NCBI GenBank assembly: GCA_028551475.1
Contig: CM052356.1
Location: 11,187,884 to 11,251,883 of the forward strand
Reading direction: 5' to 3'
DNA: 64,000 bases
Source: Casuarina equisetifolia
Taxonomy: Eukaryota > Streptophyta > Magnoliopsida > Fagales > Casuarinaceae
The notes beneath the pieces are model-generated. The model was not told where the DNA came from and ran no database searches. It saw only the letters and a list, made by a program, of their open reading frames with translations. This document shows, one piece after another, positions 1 through 11,099 of the stretch. How positions within the stretch are numbered: position 1 is the stretch's first letter; the number at the start of each line of letters is the position of its first letter. The translations under genes and the position numbers were made by a program.

Positions 1-1450
1 GAAAGCAAAAGGAAAAGTGAATCATGGAAATTTTGGAATTCCAGGCAAGTAGACTTTCCGATGAAAACAAGGGCAATGAAATTTTTTGAATTTTTAAGGG
101 GAATTTGAGGGGTCCGTTTGGGTTCATGTTTTGGAGGGATGGGGGATTTTGGTGGGACAAGCTGACCAAAGCGGAGTTGACAAGTGATTGGGGGCCTGTT
201 TTTTCCTCTGTTTCTTGCAGAACAAAAAGAGTTCCGTAAAATAAGATGAAAAAATAGTTTCCTAATATGTTAATTACATTGCATATCAATCATTTCATTA
301 AAATTAGTTAATTTTTTTTAATATTTAAAACTAAAAGGATGGGGATTGGGAGATGGAAGATATATATGATCAAATCATCAACTTCCAAGCGGTCGGAATT
401 GCTTCCTTAAAATAATATTTCTGAAACCTCTACTTTTTAACTTTCAAATATGACAAAGAGGTATAATTTATCATCTTGTAGACAAGCATAACACGATAAG
501 TCAAGTCCAAACCAACTTTTTAATTAATCAAAACACAAAGAAAAATTTTAGGAATAAAGAATAATAATCAAGTCGACAAGCAAGTGTTGAGATTCGACAC
601 TAATGCGTATGTTTATTAAAAAATAAATATATATATATATATATATACGAATATTATTTGGACATTAAATAATTAATTAAATTTTTAAATATAATAAGAC
701 TTAAAGGTTTAAAAATAATAATCAAACAAAATCGATAAAGACATATATTGCTGTAATCAAATCACGCCACTACCTTTAAAACTAATTTTTAGTCTTGAGT
801 CCATAAAAAATAGCTTTTTATTTTCAAAGTAATTTCAATCATTATTGTAACTAAACGGGATAAGAACCATTCTGAAATCAAAATAAGAACGAGTGAAATA
901 AAAGTTATTAACTTTTAAATCAACATTTTCTATTATGAGTTGGTGAACGGTTACGTAAAAGACACTTATTCAACGTGGCCTGGACATTCTTTTCGAGAAT
1001 GTTACCTACAACAAAATGTCTCTTTCATCTGTGATTATTAATAGGAAAAAGTTTAAATTTTAGACATGTCAAATTTCTAGACTCAAATTAAGGATCTAAA
1101 GACTTCGCTTTTTATATATTTTGAAAAAAAAAAAAAAAGAAGACAAAATTCGGCTTGAATAATTAATAAATAAATTGTACCACCTTCAGCAAATCAAAAA
1201 TCAAATGAGTCACAGGAGCACTTAATTCCATTCTTTAATAATAGTGCTAAAACATCTGTTGTTTAGAGGTTTATGATAAGGATCAACTACAGTAATTATG
1301 GAGGAGACGAACATCTGTAATTGCAGATCTAAAGAGATCAATGAAGAGATAAGATACTGATCGTCTTGGCCCCACCATTTTAACTCATTATGGTTCTCTT
1401 CCTCAATTGCGACAGAAAGCAAAATGAGTTTATTTTATTCCAGATACGAA
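1..1450. other. AT-rich intergenic DNA, no gene seen
   Basis: No open frame in this stretch has recognisable protein similarity. The first 240 bases are somewhat less AT-rich and include an intron-end-like pyrimidine tract followed by CAG near 220, so the tail of a gene lying to the left is possible but not supported. The remainder is poly-A/T-rich sequence. Confidence 0.5.
627..647. repeat. (AT)n microsatellite
   Basis: An uninterrupted run of about ten AT dinucleotides lies in AT-rich intergenic DNA. Confidence 0.95.
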
Positions 1451-1454
1451 GAAA

Positions 1455-2135
1455 TTGAATAATATAACTTTCAAAAAGCAGACCATTAGCTATAATTATT
1501 CCGAACAGCCCCCATTCGTAGCTACTCTCATCCTAAGAAAAAGTGGAGGGGCCCCACTGTCCACTATCCACCACCCACCATCCACGGCCTTTAATCCGAA
1601 AAACTATGTTGCTCTACTAACATATTCTTACTTGGGCTTGGGGGGAGAACCCACAAGTAATAGCATATTGGAGAGGCAATGATATTTTTGCATCCTTTGA
1701 AATAAGAGATGGGGATTGGCCTTTGATGTCACCAATTCCTGTCTTCTTCCAAGACCTAAACACGGTTTCCAGAATCGTACCGCCAGAAAGTGGAAGATGT
1801 TGTGTGCTGGCAAATCAACTCTGTGCGCGTACTTGCAGGAAAACGTAAAGAAATTCATCTGCTAGTTGTTATCCTAGACGTCCTCTTTCGAGCATTCGAC
1901 ATATCCTTTTGGCCTTATTGCACGGCGCGTATTGAGCGAAGTGTCAGTTTGGCTGCGAGGCCACGTGACGCACATATTCAGGCGGCTCACTCACGCGCAA
2001 GCCGTGAAGGCTCCTACAATCTACGCCGAGGAGCAAAGCAAGCAACGAAGCTTCCTCTTAACGTGCAAAGCCGGCAACTTGTGGCGGAAGTGCCAAAGCC
2101 GTGACAAACACCACGTACATCTACGGCATTGGTAA
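1455..2135. other. Locally GC-richer, promoter-like stretch
   Basis: This stretch is clearly richer in G and C than its surroundings. It carries a GGGCCCCAC-type box near 1550 and a perfect G-box CACGTG at 1962-1967, both common in plant promoters. Short open frames on both strands overlap each other and match no family I know. It could be a promoter, a captured gene fragment or a decayed gene. I cannot choose between these. Confidence 0.3.
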
Positions 2136-3029
2136 AAACTAGTAGAGGATACTCATCGTACAGGTGCAAGCAGTTGACACTGAACTGATGGAAGATTGGC
2201 AATTTACGGAATTTTATTGTTTTCGTGTCCTTGTGTGTTTGAACTTTAGACAGTACAAACAATAAGCAGCAAACCAGCCTTGTAGACAAGACGCCAAAAA
2301 AGCAAAAGTGACAGATTTTAGCCATAAAAAAACATCGTTTACTCTATCAGAGCTAAATCAGCGTTGCCAGCAAACTTCCTCAGGTTGAACTTTCGACTTG
2401 CAGCCTCAATAAATTTTCACTTGTCTTGGCATTAGAAAAAGCTAAATTAATCGAAATTTAATTGCTGATTCCTTTACTTAATAGTGTTGTCGGCCCTTAT
2501 CTTACAGCTTTTGCAAATTAATATGTTTTAATTTTGAACCTGGGTTGCCGGCAGAAGTGATGCAAAACATAATTGGAAAGAATGAGCAAGCGTGGGAATG
2601 GGACCAGGCACAACAAATCTATTAAAATTGGAGGAACAATTAAGTTAGATAACATAAATGTAATATTTTATTACAATCATAGATATTTATGTAATTATAT
2701 CAACTAAAGTGTTTCTTTTTAAATATAATAAGTATAAAAAAAACTTAGCATGTGAGTTATTTCAATAAGAGGGTAAATATGTAAACTATTATATTATGTT
2801 GTGGATAATTTGTAGATTTTCCTAATCTTATCCGGTTAGGGTTTCCTTGGAGCAAAAAAGGAAATATTATTGGAAAACTTAGTGATGAGAATACATGACA
2901 TTGCATGAGAGTTGAGTGAAACACAATGTGCACTTTTCCAAGTAACTTGATAGCATGCTTGCATTTGACACATGCATGATTGTTGCTTCTACACGCACTC
3001 TACATGCACATGCAAACTCATTGCAAGTG
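2136..3029. other. Intergenic DNA
   Basis: No gene seen. The stretch 2880-3030 is rich in CA/TG words (ACACACG-like). It may be the outer, strongly diverged end of the retroelement palindrome that starts near 3030. Confidence 0.4.
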
Positions 3030-4965
3030 TGTGAATTACACATGACAAATTTTTTTTTTAATGTTTTTATGCAATTTTTATGATTTTTTGGAAGATATTT
3101 TGACACTTATTTAGGTATAATTAAAGGGTTGTTTTGGTCAAATTGTTTGACATTTGTTTAAGGGGTATTTTCATAATTCTACACTTTTGATTCCAATTTA
3201 AGGGAAAAGTCAAAAGAGTTTCTACTAATTGTGATAAAAGATATAAATACTTCTAGTAGAAGTGTAACCATGTTAAATTTTTATAATTTTTAAACTTGGA
3301 AGTTGCATATGAAAGATTATCTGATGAGTAGAGATTTGTATGATGTTATGGAAATGGATTTGACTAGACAGGAGAAGATGATTGACAAAGAGTGGGAGAA
3401 GTTGAATAAGAAAATTAATTTTCAAATTAGACAATTTACTAAGAATAATATTTATTATCATATTATGAAATAAACTAAAGCATGTGAATAATGGAAGAAG
3501 TTTGAGATTTTCTGTGAATACAAAACTCTTCAAAACAAGGTTTCTCTACTTAAGAGGTTAATCAATTTGAAGTATAAAATAAGATGATTAATGACATGTT
3601 TCTTAAGTGAGTTCAAATTTTTACTAAACTAGTTGACAACAGTAAATATTATTTTAGAAGATGAATTGCAAGTAATGTTATTGTTGATTAACTTACTTGA
3701 TAATTGACAAACATTGGTAGTCACCCTTACCAACATAACTCCAAACAACATTTTGAGTATGAAAATGTCCACGAAAGTTTACTTAATTAAGAAATTAGAG
3801 TTAATGAGCAAAGAATATTCAAACATACAAAAGTATTGGTTATTAAAAAAAAGAGAAGAAGAAATAGATATAGATACAAAAATAAAGATAGAAGTAAAAG
3901 CAAAGATAGAAATAAAAGCAAAGCAAAAAATTTTGATAGGCCATGTGAAGTATCACATTTGAGGAGAAATGTTAAGTACTATCATTGTGATATACTTGGC
4001 CATTACAAAAGAGACTCTAGAAATCTCAAGGAAGAAAAATCAAGGAATGAAGAAAAGGAAGTTGAAAAATGATACTATAATAACTACATATGACATTAGA
4101 GCTATTATAATCTTTTGTATCCTTAAGTTAACATATCATGTTAGGTTTTGTCTTAGATTGTTGACGCAAGTACCTTTTTTCTTGTTACCTCATATGAAAA
4201 GTTCTTTACATCCTTTACAAATAGTGATTTTGGTTGTGTTAGTTTAAGGAATAATGCATAGGTAAATATAGGTGTTGTGGGAGACATAGTCCTAGAAACT
4301 AATCTTTGATGTAAGCTTGTGTTGAAAAATGTTAGGCACTTTTCTAAGAAATGTTTCAACTTGATTTCTACTAACATCCTTGATAATGATGGATATAATA
4401 ACTACTTTGGTAAAGGTAAATGAAAACTCACTAGAAATTCTTTCATATTTGCAAAAGAGCAAAAGTTCAATACTTTTTATAGGATTGATGGTAGCATTTA
4501 GAAAGGTAAGGTGAACATGGTGGAAGACAACTATACAAAGCTATGGCATAAGCAAGTTGAACATTTGAGTGAGAAGATACTTCAACATTTGATAAGGAAC
4601 AAAATCATATTAAGAGTTACTCGTGTTGATACATAATTAAAGCCTTGTGATCACTACTTAGCTAGAAAGTGACATAGAGTCTTATTTTAGAAAAGATCGT
4701 GTATAAAAGAAAATATGTTCTTAATTTGATTCATTCATACATGTATTTGTTAAAGTGAAAACTTTTGATGGCACTACATATTTTGTTAGCACTATATATT
4801 TTGTTACTTTCATTGACAATTATTTCATAAAAGTATGAGCTTATGCATTGAAGACTAAGAATTAGGTATTAATTTCAACTATGGTTGAAAGAGTAACTAA
4901 AAGAAAACTAAAATGTGTCTATGCAAACAATGGAGGTGAATATAAAGGACTATTTAAAGAATATT
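3030..4965 (+). mobile_element. Decayed Ty1/copia fragment, left arm (gag to integrase)
   Basis: Reading along the plus strand across many stops and frame changes, recognisable copia blocks appear in the normal order. A gag-like stretch lies at about 3300-3700. At about 3975-4030 there is a degraded zinc knuckle with HCDILGH, in which the first and last cysteines have become Tyr and Ser. A GAG-pre-integrase block containing LWHKQVEHLSEKIL lies at about 4540-4650, and an integrase block with NGGEY at about 4920-4950. Reverse transcriptase, RNase H and both LTRs are missing. It cannot encode a working protein. The mirror copy at 5080-6710 shares most of this sequence in opposite orientation. 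Confidence 0.75.
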
Positions 4966-5079
4966 GCAAAACCTAGGGTAATATGTTTTCTCTCTTTCAA
5001 TCATATCTTGAAATTGTTTGAACACTTTTCCTTGGTTTTCAATGTGCAAACTTCTTATACTACTAACAAAGTGTTTGTT

Positions 5080-5410
5080 TTAGACTATATAAGCTCCTCT
5101 CAAATTGACATACAAGATTCTCCTTCTAGTTGTTCTCTCAACCATAACTTTAAACTATTTAAAAATGTTTAACAATTGATTTTTAGTCTTTAATATATAA
5201 GCCTGTACTTTTTTGAAATAACCATTAATGAAAGTAACAAAATATATAGTGTAATCAAAAGCTTTTACCTTCAATATACACACATTTGAATGAATCAAAT
5301 CAAGAATATGTTTTCTTTTAGACAGCAACCTTCTTCATAATGAAATTTATGTTTCTTCCTAGCTAAGAAGTAATTACAAGGCTTCAACTATGTATTAGCA
5401 CTATTGGCTC

Positions 5411-5445
<35 letters not shown>

Positions 5446-6710
5446 TTTATCAAATGTTAAAATCCTTTCTCACTTAGTTGTCTAAGTTGCTTATGCTATG
5501 CTTCGTGCATTTGTCTTCCACCATGTTTACCTTAACTTTCTAATTGCTAGTATTAATCTTGTAAAGTGCATTAATTTTTTGCCCTTTTGTAGGTATAAGA
5601 GTCTTTATTAAGTTTTCATTTACCTCTATCAAAATAGTTGTCAAATCTCTCATTATCAAGGATGCTAATAAAAATCAAGTTAAAACACATCTTGGAAATA
5701 TGCCTAACATTCTTTAGTACCAGCTTACGTCCAATATTAGTATCAAAGATTACATCTCCCATGCTAACTATCATTACATATGTACTATTTATTGAGCTAA
5801 CATATCCAAAATCACTACCTTATAGGATGTGAAAAACTCTTTATGTGGGGCAACATGAAAAAAGGTACCTATGTCAACAATTTGAGGTGAAACCTAACAT
5901 AATTTGTTAACCTAAGGATCACAAAAGATTATAATATCCTTAATATTGAATGTAATTGCTACTGTATTTTTTTTAACTTTCCTTTTTTCTTCCCTTAATT
6001 TTTCTTTATTGATCTTTTTGCAATCTCTCATATAATGACTAGGCTTTTCATAATGATAATACTTAACATCTTTCCTCAAACATGATACTTGACTTGACCT
6101 ATCAAAAAGTGGTGTCCTATTCTTGCTTCTACCTTTACTTTACTTATATTTCTATTTCTATCTTCATACCTATTTTCCCCCACCTTTCTATAACCAATAA
6201 TTTTATATGTCCATATATTCCTTGTTCATTAATTTTGATTTCTTCATTAAGTAAACTTCCATGGACCATTTTCATACTTAAAATGTGTTTGACATTGTGT
6301 TGGTAAGGGTTTAGGCAAACCAATGTTTGTCAATTATTAAGTAAGTTACTTAATAGTAACATTGCTTGTAATTTATCTTTTAAAAAAACAATCGTTATCA
6401 TTGATTCCTTTCTCTTTTGATGTATCCTTATGTGGTTGGGATCTTTACCAAAACCCAAGTGAGAGTTGGGATAAATTTATTTACTGCATCTTTACTCCTT
6501 TATTAGAAGTATTCATATCTTCCATCACAATTAACAAAATTCCTTTTTGACTTCCCTTTTAAATTGATATTAGAGGCAAAAATTACTAAAATGTCCCTTA
6601 ACAAATGTCAAACAATTTAGCCAAAATAACCCTTTGATTATGCCTAAACAGGTATCAAAATATCTCCCTAAAATCACTAAAAAATTACACAAAAACAGTC
6701 CAAAAGAAGT
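5080..6710 (-). mobile_element. Decayed Ty1/copia fragment, right arm (inverted copy)
   Basis: Reverse-complementing this stretch gives the same order of copia blocks as 3030-4965. Gag-side sequence lies at the outer (right) end and integrase-side sequence at the inner (left) end. Long stretches align by eye at roughly 80 percent: 3660-3840 with 6190-6370, 4600-4830 with 5200-5400, and 3040-3270 with 6540-6700. The part matching 3280-3660 is missing or replaced here. Every reading frame is broken. It arose either by inverted duplication of one fragment or by two tail-to-tail insertions; the shared truncation near the centre favours duplication. Confidence 0.75.
5414..5441. repeat. (AT)n microsatellite
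   Basis: A run of about fourteen AT dinucleotides lies inside the right arm of the retroelement palindrome. The left arm has no matching run, so it expanded after the two copies separated. Confidence 0.95.
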
Positions 6711-6850
6711 ACCTTTTGAAAATCTGTCTAACACGCATAGTTCACACGCTACATAATGGTCTATGTGTGGTATTGCGTGTGGTCCTGTGTGTCTGGGAGT
6801 AGCACTCATAAGTGAGGTGTGAGGAGCATGTAACATAGCAAGTCAACAAA

Positions 6851-6904
6851 TCGGGACAATCCGAATTAGATCTTGGGCTGAAGATCGGGACAATCCGATT
6901 TAGA
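6851..6904. repeat. Short direct repeat, 20-bp unit twice
   Basis: The unit TCGGGACAATCCGAATTAGA occurs at 6851-6870 and again at 6885-6904 with one A/T change. The repeat lies just outside the right end of the copia palindrome and immediately left of the 40-bp inverted repeat that starts at 6911. Confidence 0.9.
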
Positions 6905-6910
6905 GGAAGG

Positions 6911-7668
6911 TGCACCTCTGGTAGCTAATACACTCATCCTTCACCTTCCTGCACCTCCGCCGTTTGTGCTTGATTGGTGAAAGCCAACACAAGTGAGAGT
7001 TAGGATAAATTTACTATACCATTATCTGAAAGCCTACTTGAGTCTATAGAAGAATTTTTGCTATGTACTTGATTCTTTTCTTAATTGTGAATCCATTGGC
7101 ACCAAAAGAGAAAGGAACCAATGGTTACTTGTTTTATTACTATAATAATAATTTTATCGTAGTTGAAGCCTTCACTCTATTTTTTTTTTTTCAATAAGTA
7201 ATGGAAGCCTTCTCTTTGAATAACTTTTTTTTTTGGGCAATTAGATGAGCATTGCGATTAAACAAACTCTATAATGCTCAATGAAATCATCAGCAACATA
7301 TTTGATCATGTGAATCTACTTGCAATCAATGGATTGGCAGTGAGGCGGTGGTGGAGTGACAGTATCCCACATATGGTTGTCATAAAGGGTTCTTAGTTTG
7401 GCTTCAGTGGCAAGGCGCTATTAGGGATCTTTAATGGCCTCAACATAGGTCTCTAGTTCATGACCCTCGGAAATCCAATTGATACAACATATGTGTGTGG
7501 GAAGACACTCGAGCAAACCTGCCCATGTTGGGAAGATAACGGCTAATGTACCTAAAGTTAGAGTAGTAATTCTATTCATGTTGAGGGTTGAGAAGTCCAA
7601 GAAGGTTGATGAGGTGGCACCATTGTAGAGGAAGGTGAAGGATGAGCGTATTAGCTACCGGAGGTGCA
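6911..7668. repeat. 40-bp inverted repeat bounding a 758-bp unit
   Basis: Bases 6911-6950 are the reverse complement of 7629-7668 with about two mismatches in 40. The arms contain GGTAGCTAATAC and CATCCTTCACCTTCC. The unit encloses the dead copia reverse-transcriptase fragment at 7257-7473. The arms could be terminal repeats of a non-autonomous element, or one fragment duplicated in inverted orientation. I saw no target-site duplication. Confidence 0.75.
7257..7473 (-). pseudogene. Ty1/copia reverse-transcriptase N-terminal fragment
   Basis: On the minus strand one frame reads through the well-known entry to the copia reverse-transcriptase domain. It has ETYVEAIKDP, then KLRTLYDNHMWDTVTPPPP, then a decayed counterpart of the CKWVYKIK...RYKARLVA block (here CK-stop-IHMIKY ... 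HYRVCLIA). Three stop codons interrupt it, one of them where the family has Trp. About 70 residues can be aligned. No LTR or other domain adjoins it. It is an isolated scrap, separate from the 3-6.7 kb copia fragments, which lack this domain. Confidence 0.7.
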
Positions 7669-8457
7669 TCATCATTGATACAGGAAGTGGAATTTGGAAG
7701 TGTTGCCGGTTGGGAAGGATAACCGCTCGAGGGGAGATAGCATCATTGTCAAGCAAAAAGGGCAATGTTGGTGTAGAAGATGTATCATTGAAGTGGCTCT
7801 AGAAAGGAATATATCCTCATGGAGGGTGATGTCCTGACTCAAAAAAGATAAACCTACTCCGAATCATAATACCCTTCTATAATGCCCACAGTATGAAATT
7901 TTCCCTAGAGCCAAGTATGTAGCGTAACGAAATCAATTGAAAACTATAAGGGTCTCCTAACAAGCAACTCAAGTAGTATGTGAAGTCCTTATACATAACG
8001 TAATTTATCGTCTAATGAGGCTCCTAAATGTCGAGACATATCAAGGAACATATACAGTTGGCAAGAAAATTATCAATGGACAACGCAGCACACTGTTTAT
8101 TTTGCTATATGTAGGCCCAATAGCAATGGAAGCCCAATAATACAAGCCATGGTTAATGGAATTATTAGGGAACAGAGTACATCCACACCATGAGGAGCAA
8201 CTTGAACCGGTTTGAAAGTGGATCTTATCGAACACAAGAATCACTATATAATAGAATTAAGAAAAAAAACATCAGAAAAAGCTACACTCTCGAACAAATC
8301 CCTCTTGCACACAAACAAGTGTAATATCACCAACGAAACCCACACCACCAGAAGGTTCGTGTCCCCACAAACAACCCCCCTCCCCTCCCTCTTCCCCCTC
8401 TCCCAAAACCCAAACAACCCCAGCAACATAGTAAAGCCTATATAAATCCTGCCTTCT
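7669..8457. other. Intergenic DNA 3' of the PB1 gene
   Basis: No gene seen. The minus-strand frames at 8244-8544 are antisense to a C-rich tract near 8370-8410 and have no family resemblance. Confidence 0.5.
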
Positions 8458-8463
8458 TTTTAT
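8458..8463 (-). terminator. Candidate poly(A) signal of the PB1 gene
   Basis: The minus strand reads AATAAA about 113 bases past the stop codon at 8576. The position suits the near-upstream element of a plant 3' UTR. The call rests only on motif and distance. Confidence 0.4.
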
Positions 8464-8575
8464 TTGAGCTGAACTTAAGGAATAGAGTAATAACAATAAA
8501 AACAAAATAATAATAAAATAATTCTTAACCCACGCTCCATTCACACAGCAGGGGCCTTTCCCGACAAGCTTTACC

Positions 8576-9940
8576 CTACTGATTCAAACCACCACCACTA
8601 CCCCCACCACCTTGTCTACCATCAACGGGGACCGTCTGATAGCCTGACATCACCCCTCCCTGCGCCGTGTAATATACCTGCGGATACCCGGATTCTGCTG
8701 GCTGCTGCGCCACCTGAATATTCCCTTCAGTACCGTAAGAAGGCCCACCAACGACTTTTTGCTGTGGTTGCTGAGGCACCGCATTGTAAACCGGCTGCTC
8801 CCGGTATGACTCCGGTACCAACCTCTGAACCCCATAGTATGCCTGACCAACCGGGCCGGTCACCGGTCGTACGGCTTGGTAGACTCCAGCCGGAGTGGAA
8901 AGGAGATACACCGGCTGGTGATGGTCCGTTCCGGTAGCTGCAACGGGATGATAACCTCCTCCGGTGGTCATATGCCTTTCCGGCAAGTAATTCGCCGACA
9001 CCGCTAATGGTACTGGTACCGGCATCTGTGCCGGTGGCGCAGGAGCGGGCGCGACCTTCTCTGGGAATTTCTGTGCGTAGTATTCTCCGGTGGCATAAGC
9101 CCTTTGGTTTCCCTCATCGATTTTTCTTTGGAGTACGGTTTGCTCGAGGTTGGCAGCGATCTGCAATCTCTGCAGCTCCTGGATCTGCCTCTGCATCTCC
9201 GCAGAGGAGACCAACGGCTCGCCAACCAGGTGCCGGTCCTCCGATCCGCAGTCGGATCCAACCGATACGTCCTTCGTCACCGCCTCTTGAACCGTCGGTG
9301 GAGGAGCCGAGTCCGGTAACTTAGTCGGAGGAAAACCCTTGTCCAATCCAAAAAGAAAATCGGGGTTGGCCGGTGGCGAGGAACCGTCGATCTGCACGGA
9401 ATTCAAAGCATCGACGAACCACTGGCGCTCCGATTTCGGCTGCTGCTGCGAAGAGCCAAAGCTCTCTGGCGCCGGCGGCTGAGCAGCGTAAGAGTCTAAG
9501 AAAGGAAAGAGAAACAACCTGAGCCTAGCGGGTTTGGCGGAGGCGCGGTACAAGCGGTCGTACTCCAACATCATGTGCTCGAGATCCTCATCGTTGGTGA
9601 CGGAGATCAAAGCATCGAGGTCTTCACCTGGAAGCTGGTACTTGAGGCAAACACCATCAACGTCAGGCATTAGAGACGAAAGCTTGGACTTGATGGCTAC
9701 GAATTTGATGTTGCGATCGAAGCTTAGAATCTTGGTGTCGCCACCAACGTAGACGAGCTGGTTGTCGTGTGGCCTGGGCTGGATTTTCCCTCCGTAACTG
9801 CACATGAATTTCACTTTGTAGTTCAGTGAAGAAGCATGCTGCGGTGGCTCGTCCCACGACGCGTTTTCGCACTCGACTTCTCGAGAGCGAGGGGAGGAGT
9901 CGCCGGACTCCGGATAGGACGAGTACGAGTAGTTCTCCAT
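8576..9940 (-). CDS. PB1 (Phox/Bem1p, octicosapeptide) domain protein
   Basis: A single intronless frame encodes 454 aa. Residues about 41-130 form a PB1 domain. It opens with a basic beta strand (KVKFMCSYGG, Lys44) and contains the acidic OPCA loop PGEDLDALISVTNDEDLEHMM at about 104-124. The N-terminal 40 residues are Ser/Glu-rich. After the domain the chain is low in complexity: a Gln/Ser stretch near 165, a short Gln/Glu/Arg-rich probable helix near 250-280, then Pro-, Gln-, Tyr- and Gly-rich sequence ending in a run of glycines. This matches the plant family of intronless cytosolic PB1 proteins, which act as scaffolds through head-to-tail PB1 pairing; the exact partner cannot be told from sequence. 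The first ATG follows an in-frame 5' UTR-like region, and the PB1 domain starts soon after it. No trace of decay. The coding region is much GC-richer than its flanks. Confidence 0.93.
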   Translation of the reverse strand: MENYSYSSYPESGDSSPRSREVECENASWDEPPQHASSLNYKVKFMCSYGGKIQPRPHDNQLVYVGGDTKILSFDRNIKFVAIKSKLSSLMPDVDGVCLKYQLPGEDLDALISVTNDEDLEHMMLEYDRLYRASAKPARLRLFLFPFLDSYAAQPPAPESFGSSQQQPKSERQWFVDALNSVQIDGSSPPANPDFLFGLDKGFPPTKLPDSAPPPTVQEAVTKDVSVGSDCGSEDRHLVGEPLVSSAEMQRQIQELQRLQIAANLEQTVLQRKIDEGNQRAYATGEYYAQKFPEKVAPAPAPPAQMPVPVPLAVSANYLPERHMTTGGGYHPVAATGTDHHQPVYLLSTPAGVYQAVRPVTGPVGQAYYGVQRLVPESYREQPVYNAVPQQPQQKVVGGPSYGTEGNIQVAQQPAESGYPQVYYTAQGGVMSGYQTVPVDGRQGGGGSGGGLNQ

Positions 9941-10010
9941 ATCCGTCGGGTTTCCGATTTTGGTCAGGATCGGAGTCGTAGTATTCTCGTCTCTCGATTC
10001 TAGAGGGAAA

Positions 10011-10025
10011 CTAGGGTTAGGGTTT
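10011..10025 (-). promoter_or_regulatory. Telo-box pair upstream of the PB1 gene
   Basis: The minus strand reads AAACCCTAACCCTAG about 70 bases upstream of the PB1 start codon. Telo-boxes near transcription starts are common in broadly expressed plant genes. Function here is inferred. Confidence 0.5.
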
Positions 10026-10876
10026 GAGAGACTTGGGGCTTCGAAGCCATTTCGGGGTCACACTAACGCAACTCGGAGGAAGATGTTGTTAAAGGAAAAC
10101 TGCGTCGCGCGGACGAACAACTTAGTGAAGCGCTGTCGGATGGGGCGCGTGTAGAAAACGCGGGACCTACCTTTTTTGGTTTTCTTTGATTGATTGGCAA
10201 GTAAAATAATCCAGTGGAGGCGTAAAAGGAAGAGATGGAGTGTCGGAGCGGGCTTTTTTATTTTCTTGTGTCTTGGAAAATGAAAAGAGAACGGATAATG
10301 AAATGTGACACTAATGGCTTTGATTTATTCATCCCCAATCCACCAGCTTCTCAAAAAGGTAAAGCCTACTCTAACAACACGTCAAGTGATAATATTGTTT
10401 TTTTTTTTTATTTCTATTTTTATACACGCACGTACTGAAACTTATGTTATCAGTGTTAAGCCTGAGATTAAAAAGATCCAAATCTTATTATGGACATAGT
10501 TGATAATATTGAGTTGTGTAAGTCTATTTATTGTTTAATGTTATTGGTCCACGTATGTTAAGCACTTACAAATGTAATAATTGCAAAAAATGTGACAGTG
10601 AATAAATTTGCTTGAAGTCAGTAATTAGTCAACCAGTGAGAGGCGGCACATGCACCTGCACGACAGCACGCGCTTTTGAATTCTTTATTGCCTGCGCCAT
10701 CCTCCAAATCATGGGCGATAACTTGTGTCGCGTTAAAGGAGGAAAAGCGTATAATTGGCATGCAAAATATTTCTAATAAAAGGAAACCAATTTCCGAATA
10801 ACATGCTAAAGCTCTGAGTGAATTACGATAATCAAGGAAAACTTCTTTTTTATAAAACGCAGTAATTTAATCACAC

Positions 10877-10904
10877 TAAACAATAAACAATAAACAATAA
10901 ACAA
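10877..10904. repeat. 7-bp tandem repeat (TAAACAA), about four copies
   Basis: Four head-to-tail TAAACAA units lie about 940 bases upstream of the PB1 start codon. Confidence 0.9.
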
Positions 10905-11099
10905 ATCAGCGGCGGGCAAATGATGACGTGAATTGTTTTACTTAACTGCAGGCAAATCATGAAAACTGGGGGCGGAGCAGAATCAGCCGCGAAAGCAGTG
11001 CCAGTTTAATCATAAAGGCTGTCAATGAGGGTGCTGACATGCAGGTGGGGATTGACGAAAGCGGAATCATTTAGTTACAAGGACCAGGCATTCCAAGCT

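Larger units (their letters stand above)
3030..6710. repeat. Large imperfect inverted repeat (about 1.6-1.9 kb arms)
   Basis: The two copia fragments face each other with about 100-200 bp of non-matching sequence between the inner ends. A transcript across the whole unit could fold into a long imperfect hairpin. Arm ends are approximate because they were aligned by eye. Confidence 0.75.

Noticed and set aside
8244..8544. Short minus-strand frames downstream of the PB1 gene
   Set aside because: Their Gly/Glu-rich content comes from a C-rich tract on the plus strand. They are not in frame with the PB1 protein, whose stop codon is clear.
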